From Sulfobacillus harzensis (GTDB taxonomy: Bacteria; Bacillota; Sulfobacillia; Sulfobacillales; Sulfobacillaceae): a stretch of 48,518 bases of DNA. The stretch is taken from the NCBI RefSeq assembly GCF_012933365.1, contig NZ_JABBVZ010000021.1:1-48518 (forward strand). The letters run 5' to 3'. This document shows positions 1 to 7,717 of the stretch, piece after piece. Made by a program: the position numbers and the translations under genes. A model generated the notes under the pieces. It ran no database searches and had not been told where the DNA came from. It was given only the letters and a program-made list of their open reading frames with translations. Each line of letters begins with the position of its first letter. Within the stretch, counting starts at the first letter, position 1.

Positions 1-1
1 A

Positions 2-49
2 GCCGCTTGCCGCTACGCGGCAAGCCCCGAGACCAAGGTCTTGGGCTAG
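2..49 (+). CDS. 3' end of an upstream gene (partial), possibly an oxidase subunit
   Basis: A frame open from the left edge ends at TAG (47-49), 33 bases before the next start, and reads as the last 15 residues of a protein ending PETKVLG. The following gene is oxidase subunit III, which often follows subunit I, so this may be the tail of a subunit I or II protein. The fragment is too short to identify. A 9-bp hairpin (5-25) lies inside it. Confidence 0.35.
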   Translation, partial: AACRYAASPETKVLG

Positions 50-82
50 TAGGCTAATTCTTTTTATACGAGGAGGTTTGGT

Positions 83-637
83 ATGGAAAACCCACTTAAC
101 GCCATCGATCAGGAGCGCCACTTGGCCGCGCTCCGCTGGGGATTCCGCCTTTTTTTGGGCATCGAGATTATCCCCTTCATTGTGCTCTTCACGCTTCGCT
201 ACGAACTGGTGGCCTGGTATGTGGCGCCTACCGTCAATCAATGGCTGGGGGCAGCCGATGCTTTTGTTATGCTCATCAGCATGGGCGTGTGCGTGTCGGC
301 CTTAGGCGCCATTCGCCAGGATGACTTGGTTAAGACCCAGCACCGCTTGAAAGCGACCGTGGGTCTGGGCCTCGTCTACATGGCGCTCTTGATTTACGAG
401 TGGAGTCAGCGTTCCATCCCTGTGGGCACCCGGTTTGGGGAAAACTTCTACAGCTCCCTTGGCGTCTCAGCTTTTTACACGCTAGCAGGCTTGTTTGTCC
501 TCGTCGCTGTTGCCGTGCGCTCTGGTCGAGCCCGCTTGAACGCCCAAAACTACTGGGATATTCAGGCCGTGACCTGGTACTGGGTCTTCCAAGGATTCGC
601 CGCCATCGCCTGCTATCTCCTGTTCTATTGGATCTGA
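83..637 (+). CDS. Haem-copper terminal oxidase subunit III family protein
   Basis: A 184-residue membrane protein with about five hydrophobic segments. Its C-terminal half follows the subunit III pattern: a hydrophobic helix around YTLAGLFVLVAVAVRSGRAR, then a helix rich in W/Y (TWYWVFQGF) ending in LLFYWI. Subunit III of aerobic oxidases is a non-catalytic membrane subunit that stabilises subunit I. The helix histidine usual in the family appears to be replaced here. The start ATG has an ideal AGGAGG seven bases upstream. It heads a co-directional group ending in ctaB (haem O synthase), which supports the oxidase assignment. The family call rests on pattern and context. Confidence 0.72.
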   Translation: MENPLNAIDQERHLAALRWGFRLFLGIEIIPFIVLFTLRYELVAWYVAPTVNQWLGAADAFVMLISMGVCVSALGAIRQDDLVKTQHRLKATVGLGLVYMALLIYEWSQRSIPVGTRFGENFYSSLGVSAFYTLAGLFVLVAVAVRSGRARLNAQNYWDIQAVTWYWVFQGFAAIACYLLFYWI

Positions 638-667
638 ACGCGTGCTTACGAAAGGAGGATAACAACG

Positions 668-892
668 ATGTTAGTTTCGCACTTGTTGGCCGTGGGCTTC
701 TTTCCAGGGCTGCCCGTCCGCATCGGCAACAGTCCCGGAATGGAGCATTGGTGGGACATTTTTTGGTGGGCCTTTCAAATCTTTGCCATGGCCTACCTCT
801 TAATCTGGTTCCGCAAATCCGCTGATCGAGTCGACGCGCGCTTTCACAAGAAGACCGGGCCGGCCAAGGAAAAGGATGTCAAGAAACCCTAA
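668..892 (+). CDS. Small membrane protein of the oxidase operon
   Basis: A 74-residue protein with a strong AAAGGAGG upstream and a hydrophobic stretch around residues 28-48 (WWDIFWWAFQIFAMAYLLIW), followed by a basic tail ending KEKDVKKP. It lies 30 bases after the subunit III gene and 12 before the next, so co-transcription is likely. It may be an accessory oxidase subunit, since small single-helix subunits are common there, but no family is recognised. Confidence 0.6.
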   Translation: MLVSHLLAVGFFPGLPVRIGNSPGMEHWWDIFWWAFQIFAMAYLLIWFRKSADRVDARFHKKTGPAKEKDVKKP

Positions 893-904
893 GGAAGAGA
901 TTCT

Positions 905-1789
905 ATGGATCCGAAAAGTCGCCTCTTGGAAAACATGTTTAACGTGGACCTGTTCGCCTTGGTCTGGATAGCTGTCGCCATCGTGGTTATCACGGCCTTA
1001 GCCTGGAACTTTTATCAGGGTTTGGCCGTGGAGGATGCTTCACCGTCCTCAGCGCCGGCTCCCGCCATGCCGCTCCAAACCCGCTGGCTAGGCTTAATCG
1101 TCGCCACCTGGTGGGCCTCGGACTTGGTCTGGCATTCCCGTGCGGTGGTGGTCACCCCATCGTTTTATCGGCCCCTGATCCGCGCCGATCTGATGGTGCC
1201 GTGGCTTCACTGGGCGGCCATGCTATGGGAGCAAAACCCCATTCTGTGGGATTTTGCCGCCCTGATGGCCGACGCCGGTCTGGTTTTGGGTCTGGCCTTT
1301 AGCTATCGCCGCCATCCCCGTTGGCTGCTGTGGGCAGCGGCTTTATGGGGGACTGCACGATGGCTGTTGACGGCCAGCAGCGCCCCGTGGGGCGCGGCGC
1401 ACCCCTTCGGACCGGGCGGTTATCTCCTGGCGGGCGCCTCGGCCTACCTGATGCTGGCACCCTCACGCTACCGTGCTGTGCTATCGCTGGCCGCCGTGCT
1501 GTTGGCCATTGACGCGGGAATCACATCCTATGGCCTCCACAACACAGCCCACTTGGGCTTAGGCATCGGACTCATGGGCGTGGCCTATGGGGCCTGGCGC
1601 CATTGGACAGCGCTCAGCTTTCGCATCTTAGCCCTGTTTGTATCGATTGACCTGCTTACCCAGCATGTCGGCACTGCTGCACTGATGGGGGGCATGAATC
1701 AGTTGTGGGTGCCATTGCTGTTCTTCATGGCACTGGGTCTCCACCTCGACACCCAGGTAAAGCGCCACCAAGAACGGATAGGGGGTTAG
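905..1789 (+). CDS. Polytopic membrane protein of unknown function, weakly DoxX/DoxD-like
   Basis: A 294-residue protein with roughly eight hydrophobic segments, an N-terminal anchor (residues about 14-38) and an Ala/Pro/Ser linker. The middle part (LHWAAMLWEQNP..., GLVLGLAFSYRRHPR, HPFGPGGY) faintly recalls DoxX/DoxD-type quinone-linked membrane proteins, whose DoxD members form part of thiosulfate:quinone oxidoreductase. The resemblance is only by eye. It sits between oxidase subunits and ctaB, with only three bases between its stop and the ctaB start. A role in respiration or oxidase biogenesis is inferred from position. Confidence 0.6.
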   Translation: MDPKSRLLENMFNVDLFALVWIAVAIVVITALAWNFYQGLAVEDASPSSAPAPAMPLQTRWLGLIVATWWASDLVWHSRAVVVTPSFYRPLIRADLMVPWLHWAAMLWEQNPILWDFAALMADAGLVLGLAFSYRRHPRWLLWAAALWGTARWLLTASSAPWGAAHPFGPGGYLLAGASAYLMLAPSRYRAVLSLAAVLLAIDAGITSYGLHNTAHLGLGIGLMGVAYGAWRHWTALSFRILALFVSIDLLTQHVGTAALMGGMNQLWVPLLFFMALGLHLDTQVKRHQERIGG

Positions 1790-1792
1790 GAG

Positions 1793-2689
1793 ATGGAACA
1801 CCTGGCGCTGGCCACACGGCCAAAAAGCATTCGCTTAAAGGATTACGTCACGCTGACCAAGCCACGCATCATTTCACTCTTAGCCATTACCGCATTTTGC
1901 GCCATGGTTGTGGCGCAAGGACGCATCCCCTCGATGGCGCTTACCGTGAACACGCTGAGCGGTCTCGCCCTCTCCATTGGCGGCGCCCATGCCATCAACA
2001 TGTGGTATGACCGTGATATCGACCGTTTGATGGAACGAACCCGCCATCGCCCCCTCCCGTCGGGACGCATGGCCCCCTCAGAGGTCCTGAGCTTTGGCAT
2101 TTTCCTGCAAAGCGCCTCCTTTGTGTGGCTGGCCAGCCGCGTTAATTTGCTGGCTGCCGAGACATCGTTCGCGGGCTTTCTCTTTTATGTGCTGATCTAT
2201 ACCGTCTGGCTGAAGCGCCGGTCCCCACAAAACATCGTGATTGGTGGCGCAGCGGGTTCGTTTCCCCCGCTGGTCGGTTGGGCGGCGGCCACCAACCACC
2301 TGGGATGGACACCGTGGCTGATGTTCCTGGTCATTTTCCTGTGGACGCCGCCCCACTTCTGGGCACTGGCTCTTTATAAACGTCAGGACTACCAACGGGC
2401 CAATATTCCCATGATGCCGGTGGTGAAAGGTTCCCGAACCACAATCCGCCAAATGGTACTCTATGCCACCTTGCTGATTCCCTGCACCCTCGCCCTTCAC
2501 TGGACTGATGCGCGCTTGGGCTGGCTCTATATCGTCCTTGCGTTGCTTTTAGGCGTGATCTTTTGGATGCTCACGGCTGCGTTAAGTCTCCCGCATCCTC
2601 GCATTACGCCCGAGCGGGTTTTCTTCGCCTCACTACTATACATGGCCGGCATTTTCACCGCCGTGGTGGTTGCCACACTGGCGGGCTAA
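1793..2689 (+). CDS. ctaB: Protohaem IX farnesyltransferase (haem O synthase)
   Basis: Transfers a farnesyl group to protohaem IX to make haem O, a step toward the haem O or A cofactor of terminal oxidases, in the cytoplasmic membrane. It is a UbiA-superfamily prenyltransferase of 298 residues with multiple membrane helices. The first aspartate-rich motif N-MWYDRDID-RLMERT with its R-HRPLPSGRM follow-up is typical of the family, as is the later WTPPHFWALALYKRQDY block. Length is normal. The ATG is three bases after the previous stop, with GGAG overlapping that stop, so translation is probably coupled. It ends the operon and is followed by a strong terminator. Confidence 0.95.
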   Translation: MEHLALATRPKSIRLKDYVTLTKPRIISLLAITAFCAMVVAQGRIPSMALTVNTLSGLALSIGGAHAINMWYDRDIDRLMERTRHRPLPSGRMAPSEVLSFGIFLQSASFVWLASRVNLLAAETSFAGFLFYVLIYTVWLKRRSPQNIVIGGAAGSFPPLVGWAAATNHLGWTPWLMFLVIFLWTPPHFWALALYKRQDYQRANIPMMPVVKGSRTTIRQMVLYATLLIPCTLALHWTDARLGWLYIVLALLLGVIFWMLTAALSLPHPRITPERVFFASLLYMAGIFTAVVVATLAG

Positions 2690-2700
2690 CGACGCTGCTC

Positions 2701-2740
2701 ACAAAGAAAAGCTCCGCACATCGGCGGAGCTTTTCTTTGT
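2701..2740. terminator. Bidirectional rho-independent terminator between ctaB and cytochrome c
   Basis: A perfect 17-bp inverted repeat (2701-2717 with 2724-2740) has a six-base loop. Its arms carry A-rich and T-rich ends, so a terminator with a U-tract forms on either strand. It closes the oxidase operon from the left and the cytochrome gene from the right. Confidence 0.92.
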
Positions 2741-2750
2741 CCTCTAACCT

Positions 2751-3224
2751 CTATTTGGACTTGGCGATGGTCCAGACGTACGCCGACACATCCTTGAGGG
2801 CGGTCCCGTGCAAGGTCCCGGGATGATTGGCCGGCATGTGCGCCTGAATGTAGCCGCGGAGGGCTGATTCGGTGTGAAAGGTATACCAAACGCCTGAGGG
2901 ACCGGCTAGCCGCGGCGCCGTGGTGGTGCCATTGCCACTGGGACCATGACAGCTTTCACACTGTGCCTTAAAAATTTTTGCCCCAGCCGCCACCATCGAC
3001 GCCGGCATCGGAGTCGAGGTGTTGTTGTTCACCTTCTTTCGGCGCCATCGGTTCGCTTTGCCGTTCAGTGAGGGGGTGGAGGTATCGTTCTTGGTGCCTT
3101 GCCGCCCCACCTGGCTATGCGAGTTGGGGTGGCCGGTCACCGAGGCGGCAGAAACTGCGCTTGCGGCCCCCAACACCAGGGTCGCCGTCGTCAAAAACGC
3201 CAGCACCCGATGTTTCTTTTGCAT
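2751..3224 (-). CDS. Secreted c-type cytochrome, monohaem
   Basis: A 157-residue exported electron carrier. An N-terminal signal peptide (MQKKHR, then a hydrophobic core, then AVSAA) is followed by a Ser/Thr/Asn-rich basic spacer of about 60 residues. A compact cytochrome domain then has the haem-binding CESCHG (about residue 92) and a likely axial methionine in AHMPANHPG. The start is set at 3224 because CTCCTT (AAGGAG on the coding strand) lies eight bases away; an in-frame GTG three codons earlier overlaps that site. It converges on the oxidase operon and is a plausible electron donor to it, which is inference. Confidence 0.88.
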   Translation of the reverse strand: MQKKHRVLAFLTTATLVLGAASAVSAASVTGHPNSHSQVGRQGTKNDTSTPSLNGKANRWRRKKVNNNTSTPMPASMVAAGAKIFKAQCESCHGPSGNGTTTAPRLAGPSGVWYTFHTESALRGYIQAHMPANHPGTLHGTALKDVSAYVWTIAKSK

Positions 3225-3365
3225 CACGTTCACTCCTTCAACGGTAAATAAAGGACGCGGTCGCGGTTAGCGTGCCCAATTACGGGCGTGGAGACTCGTT
3301 TGCCCTGAATTTTGGCGAATATTTTCGCGTCCGGAATGAACACTAGGGATAGGAGTTGATGCTAG

Positions 3366-3731
3366 GTGAGTTGGTTTCGGATTGTGATTGAATTCGTGGT
3401 GGCCTTTCTGGCGATCTGGGTTCTCCAGAGGGTCATGCCCATTTTTCCGAAATTTGGAATTGGCAATGTCGCCATTGTTTCGGTTGCCGTGGCTCTCGTG
3501 TCCTACGCTGTTACGGAAATGCCGGGAGGTTACGCCTCGGCCTATGGTCGGGCCGTACTAGCCTGGATTGCAGGCTGGGCGGTTCTCGCAATTTATTTCA
3601 CCACCCTGCCGCGGACGACGGGTCATCCTTATGGCTATCTCGAGGCGGCCCTGGTGTTCGGAGTGATTATTGGCCTGACTGAACTGGCCGTCGCCCCCAA
3701 AAACGCCCGGCAAGCTCACGGTTCCAAATAA
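3366..3731 (+). CDS. Small four-helix membrane protein, possibly DUF2512 (YndM-like)
   Basis: A 121-residue protein of about four hydrophobic segments. FGIGNVAIVSVAVALVSYAV followed by a short polar turn and a further helix resembles the DUF2512/YndM pattern seen in spore formers, whose function is unknown. It starts at a GTG with GGAG ten bases upstream. An ATG at 3359 is in another frame and stops after ten codons. It is followed by the P450 gene after a 51-base gap that holds a likely separate promoter. A second small membrane protein with a similar layout lies at 5128-5472. Confidence 0.55.
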   Translation: MSWFRIVIEFVVAFLAIWVLQRVMPIFPKFGIGNVAIVSVAVALVSYAVTEMPGGYASAYGRAVLAWIAGWAVLAIYFTTLPRTTGHPYGYLEAALVFGVIIGLTELAVAPKNARQAHGSK

Positions 3732-3737
3732 CCCTCG

Positions 3738-3768
3738 GGGATCTCGGTGCTACAATGATCGAGATCCC
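3738..3768 (+). promoter_or_regulatory. Extended -10 promoter embedded in an inverted repeat upstream of the P450 gene
   Basis: GGGATCTCG (3738-3746) and CGAGATCCC (3760-3768) form a perfect 9-bp inverted repeat with a 13-base spacer. The spacer holds TGCTACAAT, an extended -10 element (TACAAT at 3751-3756), with no good -35. The ribosome site AAGGAGGG begins at 3769. A protein bound to the repeat would cover the -10 and start site, so an operator is likely; alternatively the RNA hairpin could act on translation. Confidence 0.5.
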
Positions 3769-3782
3769 AAGGAGGGTTTAGT

Positions 3783-5036
3783 GTGGTTGTTGAGGTTGAG
3801 AAATCCGGTAGTTTAGCCCGCCTTCGTGCGTTTCATCGTGACCCGCTGGGCTTTTTTGTTGCGCTGCAGCAGCGCTATGGGCCGCGGGTGCGGTTTCGTA
3901 TGGGTCCCTGGGACTTCTTCCTGCTCACCGACCCGTCTTCGGTCGGCGCCGTACTCAGCCACCACCAAAGCTTTTTTCATAAGGGACCAGGACTTGATCC
4001 CAACAACCCCTTGATTGGTCGAGGCCTGCTCACGTCCGAGGGGGACGCCTGGGTGTCAAAGCGGCGCCGCCTAGCGCCAGTCTTCACCCGGCGCAACATC
4101 GAGCGCATGCAGCCAACGCTCGCCTCTATCGTGAACCAGGAGCTCGATCGCTGGGAGTCGGGCCAATGGTTCGATTTAGAAGCGCGCCTTTTACGGCTCA
4201 GCTTAACCTTTGCGGTGCGGACCCTATTTGCGGACGACTCCACCGGACACAAAGCCATTGAGGAGGCCGGCCAAGCTGTCCAATGGCTTATGGCCCACTT
4301 CTATCGCCGCTCGCGAAGCATCTGGCGGTTTCCATATCACATTCCCGGTTCTAATCGGCGCTATCATGCACGCGAACGAAAGCTCCATTCCTTCATCAGA
4401 AATCTTGAACCGCATCCCCGCCCGTTTGAATCCGTGTGGCCGGGGCTCACAGAGAATGATCCGGAGCGTCTTGAGGAAATCGCCACCTTAGTGGTGGCCG
4501 GATTCGAGACCACGGGTCACGCCATGGCCTGGGCTATTCACCAGCTGGCGCAGGATGAAGCGGCGGAGGAGCGCGTCCTCGAAGAAGGGCATCAGGGTGC
4601 CCACCGACTCTGGACCGAGGCGGTGTTGAAGGAAAGTCTACGCCTCTATCCGCCTGTATGGCTCTTAAGTCGGCGGGCGATTCAGGACGCTCCGGTGGTA
4701 GACGATATGCCACTTCCTGAAGGAAGCTTCATCCTTCTCTCCCCCTGGATTATGCATCGAAATCCCGACACGTTTCCTGACCCGGACCGCTTTGATCCCC
4801 GCCGTTGGCTCGCGGGCAGCGATACGCTGCCTCCCTACGCCTATATTCCCTTCGGCGCCGGTCCGCGACGATGCATCGGCGAGCATCTGGCCCAAACAGA
4901 AGCCACGCTAGTCATCGGGGAAATTGTGCAGCGTTTTCGGGTACGCATCCAGGACCCCCATCCGGCTATTTTTCCTGGATTGACGCTCGCATCCCAAAAC
5001 GGGCTCATGGTCATGGTGGAGAAGCGTCTGCATTAG
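3783..5036 (+). CDS. Cytochrome P450
   Basis: A soluble haem-thiolate monooxygenase of 417 residues with all class hallmarks: the I-helix oxygen-activation motif AGFETT (239-244), the K-helix ESLR (284-287), the PERF-like FDPRRW region (337-342) and the haem loop FGAGPRRCIG with the cysteine ligand at 364. It begins at a GTG with AAGGAGGG seven bases upstream. No ferredoxin or reductase partner is adjacent, so the electron donor must be elsewhere. The layout (I-helix E-T-T, no N-terminal anchor) is similar to CYP102/CYP110-like bacterial enzymes of fatty or terpenoid substrates, but the substrate cannot be read from the sequence. Confidence 0.95.
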   Translation: MVVEVEKSGSLARLRAFHRDPLGFFVALQQRYGPRVRFRMGPWDFFLLTDPSSVGAVLSHHQSFFHKGPGLDPNNPLIGRGLLTSEGDAWVSKRRRLAPVFTRRNIERMQPTLASIVNQELDRWESGQWFDLEARLLRLSLTFAVRTLFADDSTGHKAIEEAGQAVQWLMAHFYRRSRSIWRFPYHIPGSNRRYHARERKLHSFIRNLEPHPRPFESVWPGLTENDPERLEEIATLVVAGFETTGHAMAWAIHQLAQDEAAEERVLEEGHQGAHRLWTEAVLKESLRLYPPVWLLSRRAIQDAPVVDDMPLPEGSFILLSPWIMHRNPDTFPDPDRFDPRRWLAGSDTLPPYAYIPFGAGPRRCIGEHLAQTEATLVIGEIVQRFRVRIQDPHPAIFPGLTLASQNGLMVMVEKRLH

Positions 5037-5127
5037 GCGGCCTAAATCAGACGCATCCGTTCCATAGGGGGGATAACTTCCCCGATATCTCATCCGATCT
5101 GGGACATAATACGGCTGAGGTGATTTT

Positions 5128-5472
5128 GTGGCGACCGTTATCCGCACTCTCACCATCTGGCTCTTGCTTGCAACCCGCGACGTCGTCGTGCCGCAGTTCC
5201 GGCTCCCCTGGGCCCCGGAACTTGGATTAGCCCTGTTGGTGGCGGCCGCCAATCTGCTCGTCATCGATCATTTAAACGTCACCTTGCCCCCGCTGGGGCG
5301 GGCGATGCAAGCGGCCATGGCCACCTGGATTATTGTCCTGATGGGGCTCCATCGCCTCTCCCCATCGCTGCCCGCGCATGCCGCCATCTTAAGCTCGCTG
5401 ATTGTTTCCCTGGGTGCAGGAATTGTCGAAGCCCTGTTTTTCGGAACGAGGGTGCCCGACTCCAAATCCTAA
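5128..5472 (+). CDS. Small membrane protein, possibly a distant paralogue of the one at 3366
   Basis: A 114-residue hydrophobic protein beginning at GTG with GAGGTGA five bases upstream. It has about four hydrophobic segments, with a central stretch (GLALLVAAANLLVIDHL, then PPLGRAMQAAMATWIIVLMG) that can be laid over the DUF2512-like protein before the P450 gene. No catalytic motif is visible. The 91-base gap after the P450 gene contains CATAAT (5104-5109) but no convincing -35. Confidence 0.55.
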   Translation: MATVIRTLTIWLLLATRDVVVPQFRLPWAPELGLALLVAAANLLVIDHLNVTLPPLGRAMQAAMATWIIVLMGLHRLSPSLPAHAAILSSLIVSLGAGIVEALFFGTRVPDSKS

Positions 5473-5502
5473 GAAGCCACAGGGAGCCTGGTTCGCCCTC
5501 CA

Positions 5503-5537
5503 CAAAAAGCGCAGGCGCCCCCGCAAGGGACGCCTGC
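5503..5537 (-). terminator. Rho-independent terminator of the selD-permease operon
   Basis: GCAGGCG (5511-5517) pairs with CGCCTGC (5531-5537), and inner C/G pairs extend the stem. On the minus strand it is followed by a T-run (AAAAA at 5504-5508 on the plus strand). It lies just downstream of the permease stop. Confidence 0.8.
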
Positions 5538-5553
5538 ATGAACGTCCGAACCG

Positions 5554-6615
5554 TTACAACAGCCAGATAGCCAAAAGACCGGTTATGAACGCAGCAACAG
5601 CGACTAAGCCGGCCACTTTCACCATGGTTTTGGCCCCCAGTTGTTGCCCCACCATCGCCATGGAGGGGAGGCTTACTGCCGGCAAAGCCAGCATGAGTGT
5701 GCCACCGGCGCCCAATCCCAACCCGTATTGCATCAACGTCTGGATGATAGGAATCTCACCCGCGGTGGGGATAACAAACAAGGTGCCAAAGATGGCCAGC
5801 GCCACCATCAGCCACAGAGCGTGCCCAATCGAGGGACTCATCGCGGGGAACAGCCAAGCCCGGACCGCTCCGAGAATGGCGACAATCACAATGTACTCGG
5901 GAACTAACCCCACCACCAAGCGTCCCAAGGTGCCGAAAAATCGCCCGAACGTGGCCGGTTCATCTTGGGGCGGCGTGACATCGGGAAGTGCATCGGACTC
6001 TAGCTTGGCGCCTCGAGTCATCCATCGGTCGCCCAGCCAGGATACGCCAAAGACCAGCACCAAGCCCATGGCAATCCGGAGCAATGCCCAATTCCACCCC
6101 AGGACAAATCCCATAAAAATAATGGTGGCCGGATTAAGCACCGGATTTCCCAGCCAATAGGCGAGCGTGGCACCGGTAGATAGGTTCTTTTTCTTCATGC
6201 TCACCGCAATCGGTGCGCTGCAGCAGGTGCACATCATGGAAGGCACGGCCGCCGCGACGGCCAAAGCACGACTCTTGGGGCTGATGCGCCCCAGCACACG
6301 GTATAACCAGCTGGCCGGCAATAGCGTCTGCACCCCGGCCCCGACCAAGAGGCCTACCACCAGCGCAATCCAAATATCCTTAAAGTAGCCCACGGTGTAG
6401 CTTAGGGCAGCTTGGAATCCCACCGCCGGCGCGTGCGAGGCGCTTCCCGTGACAATGGACTTCCCTAAAGTGTGTGTGGCTGCTGCCGAAAACGCCTTAA
6501 AATAATACGGTTCCCACTTGGCGTAAAAAACCCCCAATACCGCAATCGCCACAAAGATGGCGATAGGCCAAGCCCAACGTCTACGCGGACGTTGAGATTC
6601 TATGGGCACCTGCAT
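5554..6615 (-). CDS. Permease of the UPF0718/DUF318 (YraQ/ArsP-like) family
   Basis: A 353-residue polytopic membrane protein with about nine hydrophobic segments. The signature cysteine cluster MMCTCCSAPI and the GNPVLNPATI block mark the DUF318 permease family. Characterised relatives such as ArsP export trivalent organoarsenicals and others are linked to metal efflux; the substrate here is unknown. The ATG has GGAGGG ten bases upstream. It follows selD by 31 bases on the same strand, with a terminator after it, so the two are probably co-transcribed. That link to selenium metabolism is noted but unproven. Confidence 0.82.
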   Translation of the reverse strand: MQVPIESQRPRRRWAWPIAIFVAIAVLGVFYAKWEPYYFKAFSAAATHTLGKSIVTGSASHAPAVGFQAALSYTVGYFKDIWIALVVGLLVGAGVQTLLPASWLYRVLGRISPKSRALAVAAAVPSMMCTCCSAPIAVSMKKKNLSTGATLAYWLGNPVLNPATIIFMGFVLGWNWALLRIAMGLVLVFGVSWLGDRWMTRGAKLESDALPDVTPPQDEPATFGRFFGTLGRLVVGLVPEYIVIVAILGAVRAWLFPAMSPSIGHALWLMVALAIFGTLFVIPTAGEIPIIQTLMQYGLGLGAGGTLMLALPAVSLPSMAMVGQQLGAKTMVKVAGLVAVAAFITGLLAIWLL

Positions 6616-6646
6616 CGCATCTCATCCCTCCAACAGGGCGATTCAC

Positions 6647-7687
6647 TCAGCCCCCTATTTCAATGCCCGGTGGTCCGTCGATCACCTCGCCGATAGCCCA
6701 CAGCGGGAGCCCCCGCCCGGCAAAGCTTTCCTGAATCGGTCCTACCTGCTTGTGCGACACCGTGAACAGCAGCCCGCCCGATGTCACCGCATCCGCCAAC
6801 AGGCGGTGCAGCGGTTTTTGGGAGTTCAAGCCACGAGCATGAGGCTCGACATAATGAAAGTTCCGCACACTTCCGGCGGGAAAACGGCCCGCTTCCGCCA
6901 ATTGCAGGCCCCCTGGCAAAAGCGGGACCTTCGCGGCGTCGAGTCGAATGCCCACATTGGCCGCCATGGCCATCTCCCACAGGTGCCCCACCAACCCGAA
7001 GCCGGTCACATCAGTGCAGGCGCCGGGATCTGCGACCGCCCGAATGGCCTCGGCCGCGCCGCCGTTGGTGGTAGACATCATACGCGAGACAGCGTCAACC
7101 ATTTCCGGTGTGGCTTGGCCATCCTTGATGGCTTTGATAATCACTCCGCTGCCAATCGGCTTCGTGAGAAACAGCGTCTCACCGGGCCGGGCGGTGGAGT
7201 TTCGCCAAATATGCCTGGGGTGCACCCGACCGGTCACCGCATAGCCCATTTTGGGTTCCGGGTCGTCAATGGAATGCCCCCCAATGACGGCCGTTCCCGC
7301 CTCAGCCATAACATCCTGTCCGCCTCTGAGCATTTCTGCCACGACGTCCGGCTTGAGCGCATCCGCCGGCGTTGCCAAGAGATTTAAGGCTGTCAATGGC
7401 TCCCCTCCCATGGCATAGATGTCCGACAGCGAATTGGCGGCCGCAATACGTCCGAATAAGTACGGGTCATCCACCACCGGTGTAAAGAAATCCACCGTCT
7501 GTACCAGAGCCATGTCGTCAGTCAATTGGAACACACCGGCATCATCGTGGGTATCATTTCCCACGAGAATACGCGAATCGTGAAACGCTAAGCGCGGCAC
7601 GGTCGACAAGATGGCGTCCAGATCCTCTGGACCCAGCTTACAGCCTCACCCCGATTTGCTGGTCATTTCGGTAAGCCTCTTAACCAT
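6647..7687 (-). CDS. selD: Selenophosphate synthetase, itself a selenoprotein (in-frame UGA at codon 14)
   Basis: Makes selenophosphate, the selenium donor for selenocysteine and selenouridine, from selenide and ATP. A reading with UGA as a stop would begin at TTG 7609 (320 residues) and miss the catalytic N-terminus. Reading upstream from ATG 7687 gives MVKRLTEMTSKSG-U-GCKLG, where codon 14 is TGA (7646-7648) exactly at the Cys/Sec position of the family's GCGCK motif, with Cys16 and Lys17 following. The product is then 346 residues, the normal length. GGAGGGGGGG lies seven bases before the ATG. The rest is typical: THDDAGVF, TVDFFTPVVDDPY, GGHSIDDPEPKMGYAVTG and TDVTGFGLVGH. Expression needs SelA/B/C elsewhere in the genome. 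Confidence 0.93.
7616..7648 (-). promoter_or_regulatory. Candidate bacterial SECIS hairpin in selD
   Basis: Directly after the TGA (7648-7646), GTCCAGA (7632-7626) pairs perfectly with TCTGGAC (7622-7616) around a three-base GGA loop. The loop begins 20 bases after the UGA, inside the 16-37 base spacing described for bacterial SECIS elements, and starts with G. GGC right after the UGA can also pair with GCC at 7615-7613. It would recruit SelB with Sec-tRNA. Confidence 0.75.
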
Positions 7688-7717
7688 CGTCAAGCCCCCC
7701 CTCCGTGCGATCGTCTT

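Noticed and set aside
5..25. Perfect 9-bp hairpin at the left edge
   Set aside because: It lies inside an open frame that ends at 49 and has no T-run directly after it, so I do not call a terminator.
3359..3391. ATG at 3359 as the start of the small membrane protein
   Set aside because: It is in a different frame and stops after ten codons; GTG 3366 gives the full membrane protein.
5402..6160. Long plus-strand frame opposite the permease
   Set aside because: It lies wholly antisense to a clearly conserved gene, is rich in Pro/Arg/Thr and has no ribosome site.
6602..7387. Long plus-strand frame opposite selD
   Set aside because: It is a shadow of selD with Arg/His/Gly-rich composition and no family features.
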